A stretch of DNA of 21,212 nucleotides from Dictyocoela muelleri (lineage: Eukaryota; Microsporidia), in NCBI GenBank assembly GCA_016256075.1, contig SDVU01000096.1, positions 1-21,212 of the forward strand, given 5' to 3'. Of this stretch, positions 1 through 8,486 are shown in pieces. The notes beneath the pieces were generated by a model, which was not told the origin of the DNA, ran no database searches, and saw only the letters and a program-made list of their open reading frames with translations. The stretch's first letter is position 1, and each line of letters begins with the position of its first letter. The translations under genes were made by a program, and so were the position numbers.

Positions 1-200
1 TTCTGCTTCATTTTCATATTAGACCAAGTCTTAATCAGCTATACCACACTGGAACAACTGTATATTATACTATATTTCTATATTTTTTGACCGCTTAATG
101 TCATTCCCTCATTATTTATTAAAGATTGACGCCTGCGGGATTCGAACCACGATACTTAATTATTACATCCAAGAGTGTTAACCACTGAGCTATCTGGCCC
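1..200 (-). repeat. tRNA-derived SINE-like copy, cut by the window edge
   Basis: Read on the minus strand, this begins with a tRNA-like head (about 199 down to 128) and continues into a body shared with the copies at 3908-4370, 14736-15070 and about 295-436. The head has a perfect Pol III A box, TAGCTCAGTGG (182-192), and a perfect B box, GGTTCGAATCC (138-148), at normal spacing. The cloverleaf is not sound: the D and T stems mispair and the anticodon loop is too long, so it is not a working tRNA. The body holds the shared motif AGCTGATTAAGACTTGGT. Seen: boxes and repeated copies. Inferred: SINE-type retrotransposition. The 3' part lies beyond base 1. Confidence 0.7.
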
Positions 201-294
201 ATATGTTAGGCACCTATGCGGATATAATTATCGAGCAAGTAACCACAATATAATATTTTCCTAATCGTATATGATGCTTTGTTCCACAAAAAAG

Positions 295-436
295 TTCCGC
301 GTTCGAATATCACGGACGCCACATTGATTAATAATAAGTATTGTGATTAAGTAGTCAATAAATATAGAAATGCGTAGCAATATTAATCGATCCAGCATGT
401 TATAGCTGATTAAGACTTGGTACAATGTGACAATAA
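295..436 (+). repeat. Diverged SINE-like copy, head-to-head with the first
   Basis: On the plus strand this follows the same order as the other copies: a B-box-like GTTCGAATATC (300-310), then a GACGCC block, a TTAATAATAA stretch, AAATATAGAAATG, and the diagnostic TATAGCTGATTAAGACTTGG near 401-420. It is more diverged than the copy at 1-200 and points the opposite way. A weak A-box-like GAGCAAGTAAC lies near 231-241, too far upstream for a normal tRNA head. The copy stops before the body reaches the GAAGCAG block, about 37 bp before a Merlin element. Confidence 0.5.
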
Positions 437-472
437 AATAAGATTGACTTTTATAGTTTTATAAAAAAAAAG

Positions 473-1484
473 TGGAGCTACACATCTTGGTTAATGCGCC
501 AAATAAGTTTCCATTTTTTGGGGGGTCTATCTTTTTTTTTAATTTTACCCCTATGTCCCATCGAATGGAATTAAAATTTAAAGAGTATGAGGAATTACAT
601 TCAAATATCTGCCATCAATTAGCACAAAATGTTTGTTTAAAATGTGGTTCAAAAGTTAGGTACCATTCTAAGAAAAAGTTTTTAGTGTGTTGTACTTGTC
701 AATATTGTAGAAACATTTCTTCTGTATTCCGGGGCACAATTTTTACTAGTAGAGTTGATGAAAATTTAATGAAATTGTTTATTTTAGATAAATGGCTGGC
801 TGGTTCTTCTGTTGGTGAAATTGAAAAGTGGTCTCTTATATCCCGTCACGTCGTTTATAAAACTTTAAGAAAATTAGAAAAATCAAATATCATTGAAAAG
901 TATTATGAAATAATACAAAAAATAGGAGGAAATGAAAAGATTGTTGAAATTGATCAATCGAAGTTTGGCAAAAGGAAATATGAAAGAGGTCATAAAGTAG
1001 ATGGCGTATGGATTTTAGGTGCTATAAAAGAAGTAATGAAAAAAGAATAATCTTGAAAAAATGCAAAAAAAGATCAAAAGAAAAGATAACTACCTTCTTA
1101 AAAAGATTTTTTTTCTGATTCAATTTTATATACTTATGGCTGGAGAGATTATTCAGAAGTAAAAAGATATTTTTTAGATCATAAAATTGTCAATCACTCT
1201 AATGAATTTGTTGATATTTTCACTGGAACACATATTAATAGTATCGAAGGTTGTTGCTCAGTAATAAAAAGATGAATTTCATTTCGCCATAGAACTGAGA
1301 AGCTAATTGATATATATATTCTGAGATTTATGATAAATAGGAATAAAAAAAATGATCCCTTTAAATTTTTTATTAAATTAATTATATGATTTTTTTTGAT
1401 TTTTTTCAATTTATTAAACACTAAGGGTAAAATTGAGAAAAAAGATAGACCCCCAAATGCAAACTTATTTGGCGCAAGCTCCAT
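473..1484 (+). mobile_element. Merlin/ISXO2-type DNA transposon, internally deleted
   Basis: The element is about 1 kb and bounded by inverted repeats. The left end, from TGGAGCT at 473, and the right end, read in reverse from 1484, share GCGCCAAATAAGTTT, a G-run, TCTATCTTTTTT and AATTTTACCC. The left copy has about 15 extra bases after TGGAGCT. The inverted repeat runs up to the transposase start codon at 553. No exact 8-bp target duplication is visible at these ends. Merlin elements are cut-and-paste transposons related to bacterial IS1595/IS1016. Confidence 0.8.
553..1350 (+). pseudogene. Merlin/ISXO2-like transposase, decayed
   Basis: A DDE transposase that would cut and move its own element. 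The first ATG (553) opens 165 codons ending at 1050. An upstream GTG at 472 lies in the inverted repeat and is unlikely to be the start. Visible are a zinc-ribbon pattern (CLKCGS, then CTCQYC), a helix-turn-helix-like middle, and the first catalytic aspartate in VEIDQSKFGKRKY, typical of PF12762. After WILGAIKEV the frame is lost. The C-terminal part resumes near 1120 in another frame with the GWRDY, VNHS and HINSIEG motifs, then meets an in-frame stop. Only about 25 codons separate the two parts, fewer than the family needs, and the usual SDG aspartate before the W is absent, so a deletion is likely. Not functional. Confidence 0.85.
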
Positions 1485-1599
1485 AAATTTTCATTATCAA
1501 AATTTATTTTTTTTAAAAAATCAATTTTATTTAAAGAGGACGTAATTTACAGGGTGTCATAATTTGTTGTAACAATATATTCTCTTATAAATAAAAATT

Positions 1600-2942
1600 C
1601 GCTTTTTACCCCAAGAAAATCATTTTATCAAATATAGAGAGCGACGAAATTATCGAATGGTATGTTTATGGGACCATTTCTTCCGGAGCAATGACATCAA
1701 ATGCAATCAAATTTTTTAAACAAAGGGCACGAAAGTTCTATTGATGTTCTTCTTATTCTACACTAAAGTTCATTCTAGGTCCAGCTAGGCACGTCCGCTT
1801 TTTTACTATAGAAGAGACAGAATTTAAAAAAGATTTCATAAGTCTTCAACATGTTTTAAAAGTACATGCTGGTCGGGATAAACTATATTCGTCTCTCAAG
1901 TCCATGGCATATGGCATTACAAGAGATGAGATATTGATTATAACTAGGGCATGTGAGATATGTCAATCTCGTAGATCAATGGTTACGAGACCAGTTATAC
2001 GACCTATAGTGGCATAAAATCCACGCGAGCGTTACATTGCTGATTTTATTGTTTTTAGATACTACTGTGAAGAAAATGATGGTGTTAAATGGATTTGGTT
2101 GTGGATGACTCATTTTCAAAGTATATGTGGACTGTTCCTTTGAGAGATAAGTCGGTAATATTGGTTGTGACAGCAATTAAGTCAATATTTATGGTAAACG
2201 GACCTGGCTTCATATTGCATACGGACAATGGGAGAGAGTTCTGTAATGGACTTATGCGAGAGATGCTAGAAGACTTTAATGTAAGACACGTCAAAATAAG
2301 AGCAAGATGTCCATGGATACAAGGACAAGTCATAATAGCCAATCAAACTATAAAATGGATGATCGGTTCGATGTTGATGACATTAAACACTCCTGGAAAA
2401 TGGACATTAGTAAGAGAGAATGCCACCTACTCTTATAACACCATGCCTCTTCCACATCTGGTAAAACTCCCTTTATTTTGTTTTTTGGATTGCCTATTAA
2501 ACAAATTATACAAGAAGAGTTGGTTACAGCATTGAATGATCAGCAAATCGAAAATATGTCTGTTGAACTGTTATTAGATACTAGAGAAGAGACGCCTTCT
2601 GAAACTTTAAACCCAAGAAACTTGATTTCCTTACTTCCAGAAGAATTAGATAAAGGCTTTGAATAGATTAATTCTGCTATCTCAGAAGAATATACACGGA
2701 TGAGAAACGAGACAAGGTTATCCACACAAAGAGCAGCAGACCGAATGGTGGTCAGAAGTATGTTGAGAAACGACTATTTACAGTTTCAACTTGGATCTAG
2801 AGTTATAATTAAACCTGATGTTGATAACAACGAACAAACGAGGAGAAGGGGTTTGTATAAGCATCTTAATACAAAAGTATATATATATTTGATTCTATCT
2901 TACAGTTAAATAAAGTAAGATTGAGACCTGAAGATAACATAA
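1600..2942 (+). mobile_element. Fossil retrovirus-type integrase element (Ty3/gypsy-like or Ginger-like)
   Basis: The region holds the remains of an integrase. In order there is a zinc-binding HHCC-type region (about 1860-1970), a DDE integrase core with the TDNG motif (about 2040-2400), a stretch typical of the end of the core domain, and a basic C-terminal region (about 2700-2930). No gag, protease or reverse transcriptase and no terminal repeats can be seen. It could therefore be the 3' end of an LTR element or a Ginger-type element that carries only this kind of integrase. It is broken, with several breaks, and clearly old. It ends next to a 78-bp repeat that flanks a MITE-like insertion. 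Confidence 0.7.
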
Positions 2943-3020
2943 GTGATATAATTAAGAGCATTTATATTATCCAGCTTCACGGTGTAGGTGATAATTAAAG
3001 AGTTTTTTAATATTTTTTTT
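2943..3020 (+). repeat. 78-bp direct repeat, left copy
   Basis: This segment, beginning GTGATATAATT and containing CTTCACGGTGTAGGTGATAATTAAAG, recurs at 3641-3718 with about seven differences (roughly 91% identical). The two copies flank the 620-bp inverted-repeat insertion exactly. It is far longer than a normal target duplication. Confidence 0.8.
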
Positions 3021-3640
3021 CGCCAAAGATTTTTTATGCCGACAATATGCCGAAGATTTTTAGTCCTGAAACTCGCCGAACCTTGTTAGTCCGGCAAATC
3101 GTATTTTTTGGCACACAACTCGCCCAAGCGCTGCACGAGAAGTAGACACGAAATCTTTTTTTATAAAAATTATAGCAATTTCTTAGTTTTTATACAGAAT
3201 ATTCAATTATAACATTCCTTACACACTATCTCTAGAAAAATCATATGAGTTACCAAATATACTAATGAAAAAGTATAATTAAAACTTCGTTATATTGGTA
3301 TATATATTCTAGCAATCAGTTAATCATAAAAATTTATAACTCTCTTATATGAAAAATTAATTACTATAATATGTATATAAAACAATATATTTTTTTATAC
3401 TTTGGTATTACTATATTAGGTAATCTATGATTTTTTTGAGAAATTCGACTCTAAGGAACGTATTAATTGAATATTCTTGTTAAAACCAAGAAATTTAATA
3501 ATTTTTTATTAAAAAAAATTTGTAACTAGTTCTCGTGTAAAGATTCAGCGTGTTTGTTTGCCAAAAAAACTTTGGTGAGGTGTGTGCCAAAAAACTTCGG
3601 CGAGTTGTGTGCCTAAAGATGGCGAGTTGCCGGCCAACGG
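3021..3640. mobile_element. MITE-like insertion with sub-repetitive inverted ends
   Basis: A 620-bp segment without coding capacity. Its ends are more GC-rich than the core and carry repeated motifs in inverted orientation. The left end has AACTCGCCGAA, GGCACACAACTCGCC and CACGAGAAGTAG. The right end has their complements around GCGAGTTGTGTGCC and CTAGTTCTCGTG. The outermost bases do not match perfectly. The middle is AT-rich. Seen: inverted ends and flanking 78-bp direct repeats. Inferred: a non-autonomous DNA element; family unknown. Confidence 0.55.
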
Positions 3641-3718
3641 GTGATATAATTGAGAGCATTGATATTATCCGGCTTCACAGTGTAGGTGATAATTAAAGTG
3701 TTTTTTGAATATTTTTTT
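3641..3718 (+). repeat. 78-bp direct repeat, right copy
   Basis: Right partner of the repeat at 2943-3020; same orientation, about 91% identical. Confidence 0.8.
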
Positions 3719-3907
3719 GTACTTGCTTGATTGTTTTATAAATAAAAAAAATCCCCCCACTTTTCCCCAAAAAAACTATTTAAGATTTTTTTTAAATAGC
3801 CGCTCATACAAAGGTGATGTAATATTTATTTTTTATTCTTCAGTTAAAATTTTTAAAATAATTTTTATGGAACCCCTACCGCGTGGTATTTAAACCGTCT
3901 TTGACAT
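3719..3907. other. AT-rich spacer
   Basis: I see no gene here. It has a C-run (ATCCCCCCACTTTTCCCC near 3751-3768) and the short motif GGAACCCCTACC near 3870. It lies between the 78-bp repeat and the 3' end of the SINE copy. Confidence 0.4.
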
Positions 3908-4370
3908 TATATATATTACATGCTGACAACACCCATAGCTGCCTACCCGGAAAGTTGTCTCCAACCATAGTCTTTAGATCTTTGGTTCCTGGAGTTCCAA
4001 TAATACGTCACTTCCTAAGCTACCCAGAAGCCCAGCTGTATACGCGATTTTCGTTTTATAAATGACTCAGCAGGATACAGGTAATTAGTGGCTTTTCGTG
4101 AATTTATATTTTTCTCTAATTTTTGCCGTTTTGCGTCGCCGCAATAATCCCCAAACCTAAGAGAGCCCCTTCTGCTTCATTGTCATATTAGACCAAGTCT
4201 TAATCAGCTATAACACCCTGAAACATATGTATGTTATACTATAATTATATAGTTATGACAGCTTAATATCATTCCCTCATTATTTATTTAGAAGTGACGT
4301 CAGCGGGATTCGAACCACTATACTTAAATTTACATTCAAGAGTGTTACCCACTGAGCTATCTTGACTGGC
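3908..4370 (-). repeat. Full-length tRNA-derived SINE-like element (about 460 bp)
   Basis: On the minus strand this is the most complete copy. It has a tRNA-like head (about 4370 down to 4296) with perfect A box TAGCTCAGTGG (4349-4359) and B box GGTTCGAATCC (4306-4316). A unique body of about 380 bp follows and ends in an AT-rich tail, GTAATATATATAA (about 3920 down to 3908). The copy at 14736-15070 ends at the same tail but begins inside the body, so it is 5'-truncated, as expected for LINE-driven copying. The head resembles a Thr- or Tyr-type tRNA in parts, but stem mispairs and an 8-base anticodon loop prevent assignment. No LINE is visible in this window. Confidence 0.7.
4306..4359 (-). 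promoter_or_regulatory. Internal Pol III promoter (A and B boxes)
   Basis: The A box TAGCTCAGTGG (4349-4359) and B box GGTTCGAATCC (4306-4316) match the eukaryotic tRNA consensus without mismatch. They are separated by about 32 bp, a tRNA-like distance. They could drive transcription of the SINE-like repeat. Both boxes are also intact in the copy at 1-200 although the surrounding stems have decayed. Confidence 0.65.
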
Positions 4371-4402
4371 AGTTGGAATCTTTTCTATTAAACGATCAAA
4401 AC

Positions 4403-4424
4403 CAAAGGTAGCTAGCTACCTTTG
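4403..4424. repeat. 22-bp perfect palindrome
   Basis: CAAAGGTAGC and its complement GCTACCTTTG face each other around a central TA. It lies 33 bp beyond the head of the SINE-like element. Function unknown; it could be a cruciform or the trace of an excised element. Confidence 0.6.
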
Positions 4425-4574
4425 ATACCATTTAATTAAAAAATTGAAAATTTTAAACAAGAAAAATATTAAAAAAAATATTAAATTTTTCAAAAAACCT
4501 TCGGAATTAACATTTTTCTAAATATCTTATATTAAAACTTTATTTATTTGGCAAAAATTCAACATTTTCTTTCT

Positions 4575-6061
4575 TTAAGCCATGTTTATTTTCATATTTG
4601 ACTTCAAAAACGCACACAAACCTTCAATATTATTAGTGTGGATCCCATCGTTCGATTTAAATCCTTCAGAATAGTTGACTATACGATTTCCAGGTAAATA
4701 AATCAGCAAAAGCAGGATTTTAGGATGATCATCGGTGTAAAGAATACTTAGCATGGCTATTAATCCTTCCAATGCCTCTGACAGAGTATTAATTATCCTA
4801 TCCTTAATTACTTTTACAAAAAAATTTCTCTCATAAGTATTTTCGACCCACCCAATAATCCAAATGGCATCTTTTACCTTATCATTCATAGATTTAGGAT
4901 ATCTAATTATACATTTTTCCAATGAAAAAAAGTGTTTTTGGAAAAAAACGCCTTTTTAAAAAATTATCAAATCTTGAAAAATAAGGTTAAAAAACATAAA
5001 CAATATTATTTATTTTAAATAGATTTTTAGTGTTTATAGAAATGAAATATCCTTAAATAGAAAAAAAAATTATAAAATTCAATAAATATGTAAACAAGAA
5101 AATTATTAATTTAATTACATCTATAATTTTGATTTAAAAGAGGAAAGTTGATTATTGGTGATGCATAGGGGGAATACAGAGAAGAGTAAATATTAATATA
5201 AAAATAAATTTATTTTAAAAGATAGATTATATTATCATGAGCATAAAACAAAAAGATTAGCTAGAATGAAAAAACGAAAATAAAATCATCTAAAAATGAA
5301 GAATAAATAAAATAGAGGGAAACCAATGTAAAATTAGCATTTTATAAAATAATAAAATACTATATATGAAAATTTATAATATTAGAAAAGATCAAAATTA
5401 AAAAAAATATAAATAAATTTATAAATAAGATTTTGATTAATTTTTTTACAATATGATAATAAAGTCGCAGAAATAAAATATTTTTATTTATGCCGATGAC
5501 TTGTTCACAATTAAGAATTAAATGAAAATCTGGAGTGATGATATTCTAATTCATATATAAAATATTTATATTTAATAAAAAATATATTCGAATGTAATTT
5601 TTTGTGTGATTTATTATAAAAAAGAGCTTTTTTTTCATATCATACCCATTCTACAAATAACACTTTGTCTACCTCGACTATAATTCCAGCCCACATATCT
5701 AAATTTTATCTCTTTACATATGATTTTTATAAATTTTCGAGAACTTGTTTCACCATGGAAATCGTATTTTTTGAAATTTCTGAAAAATTGGTTTGATCAT
5801 ATGAAGTTTCTGCCATCAAAAAATAAATTGCCTGGAATTAAATATTTAAAGGCATTCTGTATTTTATGAATCCAATTCTTTTCCGACAATTACGATGGCT
5901 GCACTGTAAACTATCCGTCTAGATTCTTTTTCTTTGTAGATGATTACAACTGATGGATGCCCACAACTACAAACAGTGCTACTGGAAATTGCTCCTATAT
6001 TTAGGAGAAAGTCTAAAGTATTTTTGACAATATCAAACATTGATGATTTGATGTTATACAT
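4575..6061 (-). pseudogene. Merlin/ISXO2-like transposase split by an AT-rich insert
   Basis: Two minus-strand pieces form one decayed transposase. The 5' piece (6061 down to about 5645) begins MYNIKSSMFDIVKNTLDFLL and has a zinc-ribbon pattern: CSCGHPSV, then, after a frameshift, CSHRNCRKR. It ends near VEVDKVLF, the first catalytic aspartate region. The 3' piece (4922 down to 4575) starts about VKDAIWIIGW and holds TEALEG-like SEALEGL, the second aspartate in YTDDHP, and the third catalytic region GIHTNNIEGL. About 720 bp of sequence without family similarity separates the pieces. Sequence runs with the same motif variants appear in the relic at 6640-7510, so both belong to one subfamily. 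Several stops and frameshifts; not functional. Confidence 0.75.
4923..5640. other. AT-rich insert inside the transposase relic
   Basis: I recognise no gene, inverted repeat or tandem array in this 0.7-kb stretch. It interrupts the transposase between its first catalytic motif and the VKDAIWIIGW motif, so it is probably an insertion or a decayed inner segment. Boundaries are approximate. Confidence 0.4.
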
Positions 6062-6119
6062 GTTTTTAATTAGGGCAAACTATTTATTTTTTTAATTTTA
6101 TATTAATTTTAGCTTTTGT

Positions 6120-6163
6120 CCTTTAAACGGGCCGCTTTTTAAAAAAATGTGGCTGTTTAAAGG
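6120..6163. repeat. Terminal palindrome of the minus-strand Merlin relic
   Basis: CCTTTAAACGGGCCGC and GTGGCTGTTTAAAGG form an imperfect hairpin around an A/T-run centre. It sits about 58 bp upstream of the transposase start at 6061. It resembles the palindrome at 6561-6608 in layout and sequence (TTTAAA, GGCYAC, A/T core). Confidence 0.65.
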
Positions 6164-6560
6164 AAAAGAATCATCAGTTGAGTATCAATGAAATATACAA
6201 TATCAACGAACTCAAAACCCCCAATATTGATTTTAAATGCATGTATTCCTTTATTAGTAATAACCTACGATGCAGATATATTTATTCTCTTTCTATTAGG
6301 CACATTGATGTGGGATTTTGTGTTTTTAAGAGAGTATCCAAAATTCTGATATGTATGTAAATAAAACCCTATTTAATTTAAAAAAAGCTGTTTGTCTCTA
6401 ATATAAGATAATTAAATACCCATATCGGGTTGTTACAATTTTGTTTTTCACTGCTATTTCTATTAATGGGAATCAAAGTTAACGCCTTTCTTGAATAATC
6501 CATGTCTTTGATTATACGTGAGACTTTAAAGTAATAATATTACTAATATGTTCTTTTTTA
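6164..6560. other. Spacer between two head-to-head Merlin relics
   Basis: I see no supportable gene. A 60-codon open frame (6178-6360, plus strand) has no recognisable similarity and lies in AT-rich DNA. Confidence 0.4.
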
Positions 6561-7614
6561 TTCAAATGGCTACATTTTTTTTAAAAAAATGTAGCCCTTT
6601 AAATGAAGAAAAGCAAAAAAAAAAATAAAAAATTTTACATTTCTAACATGATTTGTTCTATAGCTTAGAAACATGCAATGATAAATTATTAGAGGAGAAT
6701 TTTATACCTAATTTTCGTATTTGCAGTATATGTGGAGGTTCTTCTTCGCATTTTATCTATGAAAAAAATAAAAAATTTAATTTATAGATGTGGAGAGAAA
6801 GGTTGTCAGAATAGAGAAAGTATATCTAAAAGTAACAGGCTTCCTATCGATGAATACCCTTTCTTAATGTATCTTATTATATAAAAACGAGTTAAAATAG
6901 AATTATTCTACTGATGGGGATTTCCAGAGGCACTATTGCTAATAGTAAAGATTTACTATTGAGACTTTATGTTAAAAAACAGAGATTTTCTGTTAATAGG
7001 TCGTTTAGGCATAGAGGTAAAACGTGCCGAAATTGTTCTGAGTAGAAGATGGGTGATTAGAAACCGCAGTTGAGCGGACGAGGAAATAAAACATACGGTT
7101 TGGATTCTTGGAATAATTAATAGCACTAATAAGAACATTTTTTTTGTTAAAAGAAGAGAAAACAGAAGAATGTAAACTTTTACTGAAGCACTAGAAGGTA
7201 TATTAGGTGTAGCATAAATATTTACAAGTGACAGACATCCTATATATCACGGTTATTCTAAGCTATTGGGTCTTTAATATAATTTTTTAAATCATTCAGA
7301 TGGATTTACGATTGAAGTTGGAATTCAGACCAATAATATTAAAAATTTAATGCCTTGTATGAAATCTGAAATGGCTCGTGAACATGGTGTTAAGAGAGAT
7401 TTTGTTGATAATTGTCAGAAGAATTCAGCTTCAGACGAAGAAATGTTGATGAGACATCTCCTGAAGAAGTTAGAAAAGTATTCTATGAAATTATTAAACT
7501 AACTTTAAACTAATTTTTCGTTTTATTTTGTACATGCTTTAAATTACGTTTCATTTACAAAAAAATATGCATTTACAATACACCCACTCCCTCTTTGGTA
7601 GCCATTTAAATTGA
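6561..7614 (+). mobile_element. Merlin/ISXO2-type transposon with palindromic left end
   Basis: Length is about 1.05 kb, like the other copies. The left end TTCAAATGGCTAC (6561-6573) is matched in reverse by GTAGCCATTTAAATTG at the right (7598-7613). The left end is itself a 48-bp palindrome (6561-6608), with GGCTACATTTTTTT facing AAAAAAATGTAGCC. It contains the decayed transposase below. Confidence 0.65.
6640..7510 (+). pseudogene. Merlin/ISXO2-like transposase, heavily decayed
   Basis: Fragments in all three plus-strand frames carry the family's motifs in the right order. These are a cysteine pair near 6723-6740 (CSICGGSSS), a CGEKGCQNRES-like zinc-ribbon part near 6793, a GNKTVWILG-like stretch near 7084-7116, FTEALEGILG near 7176-7210, a TSDRHPIY aspartate motif near 7226-7250, NHSDGF near 7290-7310, and IQTNNIKNL near 7325-7350. 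The last lacks the glutamate usual in this motif. Likely start is the ATG at 6648, 40 bp after the palindrome. At least five frame breaks or stops; not functional. Confidence 0.75.
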
Positions 7615-8090
7615 GAAGCACCCACCAATATGATTATGTATCAAAAGCTTCTCATAATTGCTTTTAATTTTGTGCACGGATATAAAGCAAGATCAGCCCA
7701 TATATTTTTTTTAATGGCTAATGTCTTTTTTAGTATCTGTTTTTTTTGTCCTGCAGTTTTAAATGTTGTTAGATTAACATAGTCGCCTGAAATGTACCCT
7801 TTTTACATCCTTCGTATAGTAACTATTGAAAGATTGAACAGGGTTATGTCTTTTATTGTGTAATTATTACCTAAAAAACCTAAAAAACATTATATTGTAT
7901 TCTCCGTAACGGGATTTTTCTTCCATTCTAATATCTAGGTGTCATTGGGTATTGTGTTTCTTTACCTTGTTTTCTAATTCTTAACTTTTTTGCTCAAACA
8001 GTAATTTCATTTGGGGTAGCTTATTTGAAACCTAAAAAATAATAATAAAAATCTAAAAATAATAATAAAAAACATAAAAAATAATAATAA
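7615..8090. other. Spacer with an unrecognised minus-strand open stretch
   Basis: No known gene is seen. On the minus strand, about 7805 down to 7645, an uninterrupted stretch of roughly 53 codons includes GYISGDYVNLTTFKTAGQ and looks less simple than the flanks. It has no start of its own and I do not recognise it. It may be a relic of another element. The last 60 bases are an AATAATAAAAA simple repeat. Confidence 0.35.
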
Positions 8091-8262
8091 GAAAAGTGAT
8101 CATAATAATGGATAGTTAGTCTGTAAAAATGGAAAACGTGGTCTATAAAAATGAGAAAAGTGATCTATTTAATGGAAAAAGCGATCTATAATAATAGAAG
8201 AAGTGATCTATAAAAATGGGAAAGTGATCTATAATAATAGAAAAGGCGATCTATAACAATGA
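8091..8262 (+). repeat. Minisatellite A1, about eight 21-22-bp units
   Basis: The unit consensus is close to GAAAAAGTGATCTATAAAAATG. Units vary at the GTG/GCG and ATAA positions. It lies about 225 bp beyond the stop of the ase1-like gene. The unit is related to those at 10545-10765 (opposite orientation) and 14640-14737 (same orientation). Confidence 0.85.
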
Positions 8263-8486
8263 AAACCTCTGTATTAATTTATTATATAAAGCTTAGCAAT
8301 AATTAAAATATAAAAAACTCATAATAATTATAATTTCCTTTTAATATAATTGTCAATTTTCTAATTATATATAATTATAATTTCCATTTAATATAATGAC
8401 AATAATTATAAACATTACACTTTATAATCATCTATCTTTTTAATTAAATTCATGAATAAGATTGTATTATTTTATCATTATTAAAC
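8263..8486. other. 3' flank of the ase1-like gene with a short tandem repeat
   Basis: Very AT-rich. ATAATTATAATTTCC followed by a TTTAATATAAT block occurs twice, at about 8325 and 8369, period near 45 bp. No gene seen. Confidence 0.5.

Noticed and set aside
128-199. A functional tRNA gene on the minus strand
   Set aside because: A and B boxes are perfect, but the D and T stems mispair and the anticodon loop is 8-9 bases. The same block recurs as the head of a longer repeat at 4296-4370.
2085-2342. A minus-strand gene opposite the integrase
   Set aside because: It overlaps the integrase fossil on the other strand, and its sequence shows no family motif.
4183-4260. The SINE body as an LTR of a retroelement placed next to a tRNA gene
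   Set aside because: The tRNA-like part and the body travel together in two copies, and a third is truncated from the head side, which fits a SINE better. No terminal TG...CA or second copy in tandem was seen.
8091-8262. A CRISPR array
   Set aside because: Units are contiguous 21-22-bp repeats without separate spacers, in a eukaryotic context.
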